NCBI GenBank assembly: GCA_046348685.1
Contig: JAXMDT010000005.1
Location: 62,001 to 126,000 of the forward strand
DNA length: 64,000 nucleotides
From: JAXMDT01 sp046348685
GTDB taxonomy: Bacteria; Pseudomonadota; Alphaproteobacteria; Rickettsiales; UBA998
Direction: 5' to 3'
Below, piece by piece: positions 54,029-62,778 of this stretch; the stretch's first letter is position 1, and every line of letters starts with the position of its first letter. A program made the position numbers and the translations under genes. The notes below the pieces were generated by a model. It was not told where the DNA came from. It made no database searches and was given only the letters and a program-made list of their open reading frames with translations.

Positions 54029-56149
54029 ATGCGTTTTTACCACAAAATTATTTTCCTGTTATTTGGATTTTTTTTGCAGGGCATGTTATTTGCTTTTTCT
54101 GCGAACGCTACAGGGCTACTGGAAACGACGCCCGCTATTTTTAAGGAAACCAGGTGCTTCGGCTCGGTAACCATGCCGCCGAAACCCGGGCCGATACAAA
54201 ATCCCCCGATCGATGGGTTTATTCCGCCGGGCATTGTTCCGCCGTGCCTCCCAAAACCGTCGTGCAGCATTGCCGTCGGATCTTCCGGCCAGCTGCAATC
54301 CGCGTTAAATTCAACAAACTGTGGCTGCGAAATCGTCGTCGCTGGCGGAAGTTATTCAGGTGCGTTCCAGGCATCGAAAGCCTGCACTCTAAGCAACCCT
54401 CTGGTCGTGCGCTCCGCTTCGCCGCAAGCGGCTGTGCTTCGCTCGCAATTTACGCTGTCAGGCAGCGGCACTTACGTATCCGGATTTACGGTCACGGGTG
54501 GAAGTTTTCAGGTCAATAGCGGGAAAGAAAACGTCATTATCGGCAACCGGTTCACGACGCCCGGCGACATTACTGTAGGTGGCGGCGGGGCGAGCAGTAA
54601 CCAGATCGTCTATAACCATTTCGATCATACCATTGTTCCTGGGATCGACTCTACCGGCGCTCCCGGGGATGCAAATATCTTATTTAATCTTCGCCCTAAC
54701 GATAATCCGCAAAATCAAAACAACGTCGTTGCGTTCAATCATTTTGATTCCGGAAATGTATGGGGCATATGGGTCGGGACTTACGATCTGGAAAGCCGTT
54801 TCGAATATATTTACAGAGCGCAAACCTTGATTTCGAATAATTTATGGACCAACTGGCAGGGGAAAGATGCACTCGAAATCAAATCCCATTCCAACATCGT
54901 TCAGTATAATACCATCGTAGGAGGGCGGGCTAAATTGCTGAACCGGAACGGCAGTTACTCAAAATTCATCGCTAATTACATTGAGGGCAGCACGGGGATA
55001 GACATTTATGATAACAATCATTTCCTTTTAGGTAATAAGGTTATCAGTTCAAGTATCAAACTGATGGCGAACGGGTATGTCGGTACCGCCGAACGTGCGG
55101 AAGAAGGTAAGGGGTTACGCAAAGGAGCCGATAACAGCCAACTGATTGGGAATACCGGGCCTCTGATTTTAGGTTTTGATTTTGGTGATTTAAAAAGCCC
55201 CAGCGCCGTAAAAAATCTATGCATTCAAGATCATACAGGGCCGATTACCAACGGCAATCAGGGTGCGACGGGCACGCGCACCACGTGCGGTTGGACAGGG
55301 CCTGTTCCTGAGGCGCGCAAATTATCGCCGGGGGAAGTCGGCACGATTCGCTTTGTAGGAGGAAATACCGCAGGCTGCTCTTCGACACCTTCCGATCCCG
55401 TTGACCCCGTTGACCCAGGACCTGAACCAGATCCGGAAACATTGATTCCTTGCAAGGGGACATTTGCGCTTGGCCCAGATTATACGCAAGGCTGGGCAGT
55501 GCATAAAATAGTGGGTAGCGCGTCGGTGACGCAGGAGCCGAATGGTTTGCTCGTCCAGTCCGGACCTGTCAACGGCTCGGGCGAAGGCACGGGAGGCGTT
55601 GCTTTATGGAGCAAATGCCTAAAGGCGAGCCCATGGCGCGTGGAATTTGATTATACGCAGCTCGATGCCACAGCGACGACGAACGGCAATGGTGTTTTCA
55701 GCCAGTTTGCCTTTTCCGTGCTGGATAAGGACATTGCGGAAGATGACGGCCCGGAATTTGCAACGCCCGCCGTTTACACGTCCTACGAGCCAACCGATTA
55801 TTATTACGCCGATCTGGTAACGGGATACCGCATCAGCTTCGATACGTTTAATACGCTCAATCCGTCGCTTTCAAACGCGATACGCATGCGTCAGTTTAAT
55901 GCCAACGGGGAGCGTCCGCCGATCGATCCCGTATCCGCAAAGCCGTTTCCGTTTACAAAAGATGTGACGTATCATGTGACCGTCATGCGCAATGGCGGAA
56001 GCCTGACAGTAACGGCGCGCGATCCTTCCGGCGGTTCGACGACGCAAACGTTTTCAAACGGCGCTCTCGGTACGTATCAAAATGGATTCTTCGGATTCCG
56101 CTTCAGCGAAGGCAAGCGGGCACGTATCAGCAATTTCACCGTAAATTAA
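54029..56149 (+). CDS. secreted right-handed beta-helix protein with C-terminal lectin-like domain
   Basis: 706 residues. A signal peptide (LFGFFLQGMLFAFSANATG) leads to a Cys/Pro-rich linker. Residues about 85-400 are a parallel beta-helix of the chondroitinase-B/alginate-lyase (PL6-like) sort: GSSGQLQSALNSTNCGCEIV, GTYVSGFTVTGGSF, and VIIGNRF and SNQIVYNHFDHTI rungs. After a Pro/Asp linker (DPVDPVDPGPEPDPE) the C-terminal 230 residues form a beta-sandwich, probably concanavalin/LamG-like, that could bind glycan. A secreted or surface glycan lyase is the best guess; catalytic residues cannot be assigned. It lies opposite the infB operon. Confidence 0.75.
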   Translation: MRFYHKIIFLLFGFFLQGMLFAFSANATGLLETTPAIFKETRCFGSVTMPPKPGPIQNPPIDGFIPPGIVPPCLPKPSCSIAVGSSGQLQSALNSTNCGCEIVVAGGSYSGAFQASKACTLSNPLVVRSASPQAAVLRSQFTLSGSGTYVSGFTVTGGSFQVNSGKENVIIGNRFTTPGDITVGGGGASSNQIVYNHFDHTIVPGIDSTGAPGDANILFNLRPNDNPQNQNNVVAFNHFDSGNVWGIWVGTYDLESRFEYIYRAQTLISNNLWTNWQGKDALEIKSHSNIVQYNTIVGGRAKLLNRNGSYSKFIANYIEGSTGIDIYDNNHFLLGNKVISSSIKLMANGYVGTAERAEEGKGLRKGADNSQLIGNTGPLILGFDFGDLKSPSAVKNLCIQDHTGPITNGNQGATGTRTTCGWTGPVPEARKLSPGEVGTIRFVGGNTAGCSSTPSDPVDPVDPGPEPDPETLIPCKGTFALGPDYTQGWAVHKIVGSASVTQEPNGLLVQSGPVNGSGEGTGGVALWSKCLKASPWRVEFDYTQLDATATTNGNGVFSQFAFSVLDKDIAEDDGPEFATPAVYTSYEPTDYYYADLVTGYRISFDTFNTLNPSLSNAIRMRQFNANGERPPIDPVSAKPFPFTKDVTYHVTVMRNGGSLTVTARDPSGGSTTQTFSNGALGTYQNGFFGFRFSEGKRARISNFTVN

Positions 56150-56151
56150 AT

Positions 56152-56535
56152 TTAGTCGGCGTCGTTCGCATCTTCTTTGGGCTTAAGCAATGCGGCGATC
56201 TTGGCTGCTTCGTCGAACGTTTCGTCTACCTTGAAACGGAACGTTGGCGCGTGGCGTAATTTAACGCGCTCGGATACCAGCTTTCGGAACTGTGCATGAT
56301 GCCGGTTTAACGTCTCAACGACATGGTTTGCGTCTTTACCGGCGAGCGGCATGACATAAGCCGTTGCATTGCTGAGATCAGGGCTGATACGGACTTCCGA
56401 TACCGTGATCGACGTGCCATCCAGCTCGTGAATACGGTAATCCCCGCGCATGAAAACGGAAGACAGCGCATGTCGAAGCTCCTCGCCTACCTTTAACTGG
56501 CGCGGACTGCGTGGCTGGTTGCTGGATTGTTTCAT
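56152..56535 (-). CDS. rbfA: ribosome-binding factor A
   Basis: Small KH-fold 30S assembly factor. RQLKVGEELRHALSSVFMRG and ITVSEVRISPDLSNATAYV are typical. 127 residues, normal length. Its start is 3 bp after the infB stop on the same strand. truB normally follows but has been displaced by the intervening genes. Confidence 0.95.
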   Translation of the reverse strand: MKQSSNQPRSPRQLKVGEELRHALSSVFMRGDYRIHELDGTSITVSEVRISPDLSNATAYVMPLAGKDANHVVETLNRHHAQFRKLVSERVKLRHAPTFRFKVDETFDEAAKIAALLKPKEDANDAD

Positions 56536-56538
56536 AAC

Positions 56539-59007
56539 TTAAACGGAACGAGCGATTTCCTCGACCTCGAAGGCCTCAATCTGGTCGCCTTCGCGAACAT
56601 CGTCATAATTCTCGAATGCCATGCCGCACTCGAATCCGTATTTCACTTCCTTCTCTTCGTCCTTGAAGCGTTTCAGTGTTTTCAGCGTGCCTTCGTGGAT
56701 CACGACGTTATCGCGCAGCAGGCGAACTTTCGCGCCGCGCTTGATCATGCCTTCGGTAACCATACAGCCGGCCACTTTGCCAATCTTGCTGATATTGAAG
56801 ATCTGGCGGACTTCGGCGTAGCCAAGCAGGTTTTCGCGTTTTTCCGGCGAAAGCAGGCCGGAGAGTGCTGCTTTCACATCATCGACGAGATCGTAGATGA
56901 TCGAATAATAACGGATGTCGATTTTCTCTTTATCAGCCAAAGTGCGTGCACCCGAAGTCGCACGGACGTTAAAGCCAAACACGATCGCGCCGGTCGCCTG
57001 GGCAAGTGAAATATCCGATTCGTTGATCCCGCCAACGCCGGAGTGAATGACTTTCACCGCGACTTCTTCGCCGTTGAACTTGCTGACGCTGCCGATGATG
57101 GCTTCGACAGAACCCTGCACATCGCCCTTGATGATAAGCGGCAGTTCTTTCACTTTTGCATCCGAAGCCTGAACAAACAGCTGATCAAGCGATTTTGCGG
57201 TGGCGACGCTGAGGCGGTCGCGTTCTTTCTTCGAGCGGTATTCGGTAATGTCGCGTGCGGTTTTTTCATTCTCGACGACGGCGAACGCATCACCGGCGAG
57301 CGGCGGCTCATTCAGGCCGAGGACGGAGACGGGCTGCGATGGAATCGCGGTTTTGATGCTCTGTCCCTTATCATCGGAGATAGCGCGGATTTTACCCCAG
57401 CTGGCACCGGCAACGACGATATCGCCGACATTCAGCGTGCCTTTCTGCACAAGGAACGTCGCGACGGCGCCGCGGCCTTTATCGATCTGCGCTTCGATCA
57501 CCACGCCCGTCGCCTTGCGGTTCGGGTTGGCTTTCAGCTCAAGAATCTCCGCCTGCAGCAGGATCGCTTCTTCGAGCTTGTCGAGATTCATTTTCTGCTT
57601 TGCCGAAACTTCAATCACCTGGATATCGCCGCCGAATTCTTCGGCAACCAGTTCATGCTGCATCAGTTCGGTCTTGATACGCTTCGGATCGGCTTCCGGC
57701 TTGTCGATCTTGTTAACCGCAACGATGATCGGCACGCCTGCGGCGCGCGCATGCGCGATGGCTTCTTCGGTCTGCGCCATGATGCCGTCATCGGCAGCGA
57801 CAACCAAGACCACAATATCAGTCGCTTTAGCGCCGCGTGAGCGCATGGCGGTGAAAGCTTCGTGGCCCGGCGTGTCGAGGAAAGTGATTTTCTGGCCGTT
57901 TCGCTCAACCTGGTAGGCGCCGATATGCTGTGTGATGCCGCCCGCTTCGCCCGCGACTACATTCGCATCGCGCAGCGCATCGAGGAGGGAGGTCTTACCA
58001 TGATCGACGTGGCCCATAATGGTGACAACCGGCGCGCGCGGCAGCAGGTTTTCTTCCGATTCTTTTTCCTCGATCAGGATGTTTTCCACCTGGTCTTCGG
58101 TAACACGTTTAATCTTGTGGCCGAATTCATGAATGATCAATTCCGCCGTATCCGCATCGATTGACTGCGAAACGGTTGCCATCGTGCCCATTTTCATCAA
58201 TGCCATGATCACATCGTTGACGCGCTCGGCCATACGATTGGCGAGGTCAGAAACGGTAATGGTTTCAGGCACCACGACTTCGCGGAAAATCTTGCCCTGT
58301 ACATCGCCCGGTCCTTCGGCGCGGCGGGCTTTTTCACGCTGGCGGCGCACGGAAGCGAGGGAGCGGATGCGCTCTTCCTGGTATTCCAGTGCTTGTGCAA
58401 CAGTGATTTTGTTGGACTGGCGACGTGCACCTTCTTTCAGGCGGATTTTGCCGGTTTTCTTCGGATCGACTGCGGCTGCTTCCTCATCCTCAATGACCGG
58501 AGGACGGCGGATTTCGGGGCGCAGCGGTTGCTGGCCCGGCGCCTGCTGTTGCTGTTGTTGTTGTGCCGGACGGGTAATATTCGATTTGTTTTTATCCTGG
58601 CGCTCATTCGGGCCGACTACGGTATTGCCGCGCTCACGTTCCTTGTCACGGGCGGTAACGACCTGCGAGCCGGCGCGCTCGATCTGGTTTTTATCGCGCA
58701 CCTGCGCGTCGAGAATATTGAGCATCGGGCCACGCTGCGCGGTGAAGCTGGTCACTGGCTGATTCGGATTCTGCTGCGGCTGATTGTCTTCTTCCTGCGG
58801 TTTGCGGCCTTGCACTTCTTCCATGCCGCCGGTGGAATTGCGTGCAAACGTCCGTGTTTTCTTGACTTCGACCGTTACGCTCTTCGAGCGGCCATGCGTG
58901 AATTTTTGCTGCACCTTGCCGCTGTCGACTGTTTTGGTCAGCGACAGGGTGGTTTTGTTAGGCCGGTTCACGGTCAAAGTATCAGACTTATTGTCTTTGT
59001 TTGTCAT
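56539..59007 (-). CDS. infB: translation initiation factor IF-2
   Basis: GTPase that brings initiator tRNA to the 30S subunit. The N-terminal third is a low-complexity Gln/Pro/Arg region (a run of Gln near 150-160), typical of alphaproteobacterial IF-2. The GTP-binding motifs are VTIMGHVDHGKTSLLDALR, DTPGHEAFTAM and VAVNKIDKPEA. Domains II-IV follow to residue 822. It lies in the nusA-ylxR-infB-rbfA operon. Confidence 0.97.
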   Translation of the reverse strand: MTNKDNKSDTLTVNRPNKTTLSLTKTVDSGKVQQKFTHGRSKSVTVEVKKTRTFARNSTGGMEEVQGRKPQEEDNQPQQNPNQPVTSFTAQRGPMLNILDAQVRDKNQIERAGSQVVTARDKERERGNTVVGPNERQDKNKSNITRPAQQQQQQQAPGQQPLRPEIRRPPVIEDEEAAAVDPKKTGKIRLKEGARRQSNKITVAQALEYQEERIRSLASVRRQREKARRAEGPGDVQGKIFREVVVPETITVSDLANRMAERVNDVIMALMKMGTMATVSQSIDADTAELIIHEFGHKIKRVTEDQVENILIEEKESEENLLPRAPVVTIMGHVDHGKTSLLDALRDANVVAGEAGGITQHIGAYQVERNGQKITFLDTPGHEAFTAMRSRGAKATDIVVLVVAADDGIMAQTEEAIAHARAAGVPIIVAVNKIDKPEADPKRIKTELMQHELVAEEFGGDIQVIEVSAKQKMNLDKLEEAILLQAEILELKANPNRKATGVVIEAQIDKGRGAVATFLVQKGTLNVGDIVVAGASWGKIRAISDDKGQSIKTAIPSQPVSVLGLNEPPLAGDAFAVVENEKTARDITEYRSKKERDRLSVATAKSLDQLFVQASDAKVKELPLIIKGDVQGSVEAIIGSVSKFNGEEVAVKVIHSGVGGINESDISLAQATGAIVFGFNVRATSGARTLADKEKIDIRYYSIIYDLVDDVKAALSGLLSPEKRENLLGYAEVRQIFNISKIGKVAGCMVTEGMIKRGAKVRLLRDNVVIHEGTLKTLKRFKDEEKEVKYGFECGMAFENYDDVREGDQIEAFEVEEIARSV

Positions 59008-59053
59008 CAGGTTACAGGTGATTGCTTGCCAATTATATTTAAAAAGTAGCCCC

Positions 59054-59635
59054 TTATAGCGTATCTATTTCGCGAAATCCAGCAAAACGGCGCATTTCTT
59101 TTAGTATCTCGCCGGCTATCCCGGAAGTCATTACAACAACATGGACGGCATCCGCGCGTCCTACCGGCCTGCCTAATTCCGTACGGGTAAAATCACGCGA
59201 TGGTGAAAGTCCGTGCGGCAGGCGCGAAAGCTTTTCAAAATCCGCATCCCCGCCATCTTTTGCATCGAACCAAAGCGCTGCTTTCCGGCTGGTAAGCGCT
59301 TCCATGGACTTTGAAAACCCGCTGACCAGTACGCCGCTCTTGTTAGCTAAAGAAAGTAGGTCGAGAACGCGTTTTTTCAAGAGCGTTTCCGTCTGTGCAG
59401 CTAATTCAGCCTCTGGTTTGGTTTTCTGTTTCAATGAACGCGCGAACAGGTTTTTGCGCGCCGCCTCCGCCACGGCATTGCGCGTCGCTATCACCCAGAC
59501 GCCGCGTCCAGGTAACTTGCCCGTAATATCCGGAAGGATATTGCCGCCGGGGTCTGCCACAAAACGAATCATCTCCTCCTTGGATTTTTCCTGGGAGGTG
59601 ACAATGCACGTGCGTACTGGCGATGATTTATCCAT
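59054..59635 (-). CDS. ylxR: YlxR (DUF448) RNA-binding protein with L7Ae-like C-terminus
   Basis: 193 residues. The N-terminal DUF448 domain has RTCIVTSQEKSKEEMIRFV and GKLPGRGVWV. The second half, after about residue 85, holds a ribosomal-L7Ae-like fold (LDLLSLANKSGVLVSGFS). This fusion is normal in alphaproteobacteria and always sits between nusA and infB; it is linked to RNA or ribosome function. infB starts 47 bp downstream. Confidence 0.9.
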   Translation of the reverse strand: MDKSSPVRTCIVTSQEKSKEEMIRFVADPGGNILPDITGKLPGRGVWVIATRNAVAEAARKNLFARSLKQKTKPEAELAAQTETLLKKRVLDLLSLANKSGVLVSGFSKSMEALTSRKAALWFDAKDGGDADFEKLSRLPHGLSPSRDFTRTELGRPVGRADAVHVVVMTSGIAGEILKEMRRFAGFREIDTL

Positions 59636-59668
59636 TGTCTACTCGGGCTTGGCGCGATTGCAATCCGG

Positions 59669-59734
59669 AGGTTTGCAGTAGCAAACCTTACCGGGGAAAC
59701 CATGCAGTCTGGATCCCCGGGCGAAGCCGGGGAT
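59669..59734. repeat. two hairpins between nusA and ylxR
   Basis: AGGTTTGC-AGTA-GCAAACCT (59669-59688) is a perfect 8-bp hairpin. ATCCCCGG-GCGAAG-CCGGGGAT (59713-59734) is another, within a GTCTGGATCCCC...GGGGATGACA palindrome related in style to the 46.4-kb element. They lie in the 113-bp gap inside the nusA operon. Possible RNase processing site or attenuator; no T-run. Confidence 0.65.
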
Positions 59735-59748
59735 GACAGTTATTTTAC

Positions 59749-61290
59749 TTAAGCATTTGCGGCGGCTTCAGCAGGCGCTTCTTCTTCGCCTTCAAACCAG
59801 TGCGCCCGCGCTTTCATGATGAGGTCGTTCACTTCGCGCAGTTTCATGCCTGAATCCGGTACGAGTTCGACGAATTCCTCCGCCGACAGGTCCGCGAGGT
59901 CATCGCGCGATTTAACGCCTTTTTCACCGAGCTTGATGACGAGTTCGTTGCCGATGCCTTCAAGCGAGGAGAGGTCTTCCTGAATGCCGAGCGACTTCAT
60001 CTTCTCGGACATTTCCTTATCACGCGCTTCGATCCAGCTGGATGCGCGGCTGCGCAGTTCGCGCGCGACATCTTCATCGAATCCTTCGATTTTGGCGAGG
60101 TCTTCCACCGGTACGTACGCGACTTCCTCAACCGAAGAGAAGCCCTCGGTGACAAGCAGGTGTGCGATCACTTCTTCAACATCCAGCGCTTCGACGAAGA
60201 GTTGCGACAGGCGGTTGAATTCCTGGCTGCGGCGTTCGGATTCTGTTGCTTCGGTCAGAATATCGATGTTCCAGCCGGTCAGCTGCGCGGCAAGGCGCAC
60301 GTTCTGACCGCGACGGCCAATAGCGAGGCTAAGCTGATCGTCCGGGACAACGACTTCGATCTTGTTATTGTCTTCATCGAGAACGACCTTGGTCACTTCC
60401 GCTGATGAGATCGCGTTTACCACAAACGTTGCCGGATCTTCGTTATATTCCACGATGTCTACTTTTTCGCCCTGCAGTTCGTTGACGACAGCCTGCACGC
60501 GTGAACCGCGCACGCCAACGCAGGCAAGAATCGGGTTGACGCTCATATCGTTGGAAATGACGGCAATCTTGGCGCGTGAACCTGGATCGCGGGCAACGGC
60601 TTTGATTTCGATGATGCCGTCATAGATTTCGGGCACTTCCATTGCGAACAATTTCGCCATGAATTCAGGGCGCACGCGGGAGAGCAGGATCTGCGGGCCG
60701 GAGCGTTCCCGGCTGACCTGATAAACATAGGCGCGGATGCGGTCGCCCTGGCGGATCGTTTCGCGCGGCAGGATTTCGTTCTTGCGGATAAAGCCTTCTG
60801 CATTGCCCAGGTCGACGGTCACATTGCCATATTCAACGCGCTTCACCACGCCGTTGATCACATCGCCGACGCGGTCCTTGAATTCTTCGAACTGACGGTC
60901 ACGCTCTGCATCGCGTACTTTCTGCACGATGACCTGTTTGGCGGTTTGCGCGGCGATACGTCCGAAATCGATCGGGGGCAGGGGATCGCGGATCGTGTCA
61001 CCGGCTTTCAGGCTGCCATCTGTTTTTTGCGCGTCCGCTTCGGTGATCTGCGTAAATTCATTTTCAAGCGTTTCGACGACAGTGGTCACGCGGTAAAGCT
61101 GAATCTCGCCGGTTTTCTTATTGATCTCGGCGCGGATATCGCGCTCATGCCCATACTTGCGGCGACCCGCGATCTGGATTGCCTGTTCCATCGCATCGAG
61201 CACCGAATCGCGGTGAATGTTCTTCTCACGTGCCACGGCATCTGCGATCTGCAGGATTTCCGCGTTACCGAAGGATTGTGCTGTAGCCAT
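59749..61290 (-). CDS. nusA: transcription termination/antitermination factor NusA
   Basis: Binds RNA polymerase and nascent RNA, and modulates pausing, termination and antitermination. I use ATG 61290 (MATAQSFGNAEILQIADAVA); the frame is open about 260 bp further into rimP but those residues are unlike NusA. 513 residues: the N-terminal polymerase-binding domain, S1, two KH domains (VGVRGSRVQAVVNELQGEKV, LAIGRRGQNVRLAAQLTGW) and a C-terminal acidic HhH repeat pair (LASLEGIGNE-like and SLGIQEDLSSLEGIGNELV). Normal for the class. rimP is just upstream, overlapping closely. Confidence 0.95.
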   Translation of the reverse strand: MATAQSFGNAEILQIADAVAREKNIHRDSVLDAMEQAIQIAGRRKYGHERDIRAEINKKTGEIQLYRVTTVVETLENEFTQITEADAQKTDGSLKAGDTIRDPLPPIDFGRIAAQTAKQVIVQKVRDAERDRQFEEFKDRVGDVINGVVKRVEYGNVTVDLGNAEGFIRKNEILPRETIRQGDRIRAYVYQVSRERSGPQILLSRVRPEFMAKLFAMEVPEIYDGIIEIKAVARDPGSRAKIAVISNDMSVNPILACVGVRGSRVQAVVNELQGEKVDIVEYNEDPATFVVNAISSAEVTKVVLDEDNNKIEVVVPDDQLSLAIGRRGQNVRLAAQLTGWNIDILTEATESERRSQEFNRLSQLFVEALDVEEVIAHLLVTEGFSSVEEVAYVPVEDLAKIEGFDEDVARELRSRASSWIEARDKEMSEKMKSLGIQEDLSSLEGIGNELVIKLGEKGVKSRDDLADLSAEEFVELVPDSGMKLREVNDLIMKARAHWFEGEEEAPAEAAANA

Positions 61291-61303
61291 AATCTTGCCC
61301 CTT

Positions 61304-61813
61304 TTAAGCGTGTTGCTGTTGTTTCTGATGCGCCTTGAGCAGCGCATCGGTGATGATGAGTTTGGCGCTTTGGATCGCGTCAAACGGAATTTGCCATTCT
61401 TTCTGGTCAACAGTAATAACGACCTTGCCGTCTTTAGTGGTTCCGAGCGTACCGCTGAAGCGCTTGCGTCCGTCAATCGGGTGCGCGGTTTCCACTTTGG
61501 CATCGAATCCGGAGAAGCGGTTGAAATCATCCTCTTCCATGAGCGGACGGTCAATGCCCGGCGAACTGACTTCCAGACGGTATGCGCCGCTCACCGGTTC
61601 GTTCACGTCAAGGAGTGCTGAGGCCGTGTAGCTCACTTCCGCGCAGTCATCCACGGTGATGTCCACGCCGTTGGTACGTTCGATCATAACTTGTAGGATA
61701 CGCTGGCCGCCTTCGCCGCCGGAAAGTTTGACGCGCACGAGCCTGAACCCCATATGTTCTATGGTCGGTTTCAATAGTTCTGTCACGTTCGCTTCGACGG
61801 GGCTCAGCCGCAT
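61304..61813 (-). CDS. rimP: ribosome maturation factor RimP
   Basis: 30S assembly factor. VTELLKPTIEHMGFRLVRVK, YRLEVSSPGIDRPL and the C-terminal SH3-like strand VVITVDQKEWQIPFDAI are typical. I use ATG 61813 (MRLSPVEANV), giving 169 residues; the frame is open 69 bp further but those residues are unlike the family. It heads the operon and lies 13 bp before nusA. Confidence 0.93.
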   Translation of the reverse strand: MRLSPVEANVTELLKPTIEHMGFRLVRVKLSGGEGGQRILQVMIERTNGVDITVDDCAEVSYTASALLDVNEPVSGAYRLEVSSPGIDRPLMEEDDFNRFSGFDAKVETAHPIDGRKRFSGTLGTTKDGKVVITVDQKEWQIPFDAIQSAKLIITDALLKAHQKQQQHA

Positions 61814-61966
61814 GATTTTTCTCGTTTTTCTTTTTTTATCTGCCAAAACCAATAAAAAAGGCGGAGTCTTTAGGACCTCCACCTCATTTCAGGCGTAGCA
61901 GTAATTTCCGTCACTATACCTCCGAAATCCCTGCGCGCAAGCGTTTTTTAAAGGTTATTGCAATTA

Positions 61967-61972
61967 TATAAT
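61967..61972 (+). promoter_or_regulatory. -10 box upstream of the membrane-anchored gene
   Basis: A perfect TATAAT in an AT-rich stretch of the gap between rimP and the next gene, about 70 bp before ATG 62040. The -35 region is weak (TTTTTTAAA around 61943). Confidence 0.45.
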
Positions 61973-62039
61973 GATTGATCTACAAGCGGCCTTTACGCCT
62001 AATACCTTAACTTTATTCAAAACCTTATTGGAGTCAATC

Positions 62040-62486
62040 ATGTCACGTACCGCCCTCTGGATCATTGCAGTTATCGCGCTTGTTATCATTGCACTGATCA
62101 ACCTCAACAAATCGGCGACCAATACCACCGCCACCGCTGCGACTGAGGAAACGGCTCCGGCTACGACCGAAGATAATACGGCTCCGGCAGAAGAAGGCAC
62201 GATGGAAAAAGCGAAAGACGCTGCTGATGAAGCAGGCGCTACGGTTAAAGATGCGACCGAAGATGCTACGGAAGCCACGAAAAATGCCGTGGAAAACATC
62301 GAAAACAATGTTGAAAACAACGAAAACAAAATTGAAACCGTTCCGGCTGCTCCGGAAGTGGATCATAACGAAATGACTCCCGCTACGCCGGAACCGGCGA
62401 CGACTGAAACGGCTCCGGTTGATTCAGCACCGGCCGATACCGCTCCGGCTGCAGGTGATGAAGACGAGAAGCCAACCAACTAGTTT
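62040..62486 (+). CDS. membrane-anchored Ala/Thr/Pro-rich low-complexity protein
   Basis: I use ATG 62040 (MSRTALWIIAVIALVIIALI) with TTGGAG nine bases upstream. One membrane segment (about 6-22) is followed by about 125 residues of Ala, Thr, Pro and Glu, with heptad-like stretches (AKDAADEAGATVKDATEDA) reminiscent of LEA-type or CsbD-like disordered segments. No catalytic motif. The tail probably projects into the periplasm. A terminator follows directly, so it is monocistronic. The stop lies at 62481-62483 or within a few bases. Confidence 0.7.
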
Positions 62487-62502
62487 CTGTCTTTCGAATG
62501 AG

Positions 62503-62534
62503 AAAAACCCCGTCCCTCGCGGCGGGGTTTTTTA
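62503..62534 (+). terminator. intrinsic terminator after the Ala/Thr/Pro-rich gene
   Basis: AAAAACCCCG ... CGGGGTTTTTTT with a 10-base loop; strong T-run on the plus strand. Confidence 0.85.
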
Positions 62535-62596
62535 TTATCATTTACCGTTCCTCGGCTCGTTTCTGCTCGCCAATAAAGGTAACGCCTTCGGCGACT

Positions 62597-62640
62597 AAAG
62601 GCTGGGTCTCCTGGCCTTGATGGTTGGAAGCCAGCCTTTT
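62597..62640 (+). terminator. second terminator-like hairpin before the tRNA gene
   Basis: AAAGGCTGG (62597-62605) and CCAGCCTTT (62631-62639) form a 9-bp stem with a 25-base loop and a short T-run. It has no gene of its own upstream since the previous terminator, so it may belong to a small RNA or act as a fail-safe. Confidence 0.45.
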
Positions 62641-62684
62641 TATTGACCGCTGCCATGGTTCAGATTATCCGTAGTCCCGCCTGT

Positions 62685-62760
62685 GGGGGCATAGCTCAGT
62701 GGTTAGAGCAGTCCGCTCATAACGGATTGGTCGTGGGTTCAAGTCCCTCTGCCCCCACCA
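62685..62760 (+). tRNA. ileX: tRNA-Ile2 (CAU, lysidine-type)
   Basis: 76 bases with encoded CCA. Acceptor GGGGGCA/TGCCCCC, D-arm GCTC...GAGC, anticodon stem GTCCG/CGGAT, loop CTCATAA with anticodon CAT (62718-62720). The D-loop AGTGGTTA and the TTGGTCG and TTCAAGTCC segments match E. coli tRNA-Ile2 rather than elongator tRNA-Met, so C34 is expected to be modified to lysidine. The T-stem has one T-T mismatch, which also occurs in relatives I remember. Elongator tRNA-Met is the alternative. Confidence 0.85.
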
Positions 62761-62778
62761 TTATCTTAAAACCAAATG

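Noticed and set aside
57043..59049. Several rightward ORFs of 200 codons or more over infB
   Set aside because: Shadows of the IF-2 frame; the Cys/Leu/Arg-rich strings are the reverse of Gln/Pro-rich coding DNA.
61291..61554. Extra 88 residues at the NusA N-terminus
   Set aside because: They overlap rimP in another frame and are unlike NusA; ATG 61290 fits the family.
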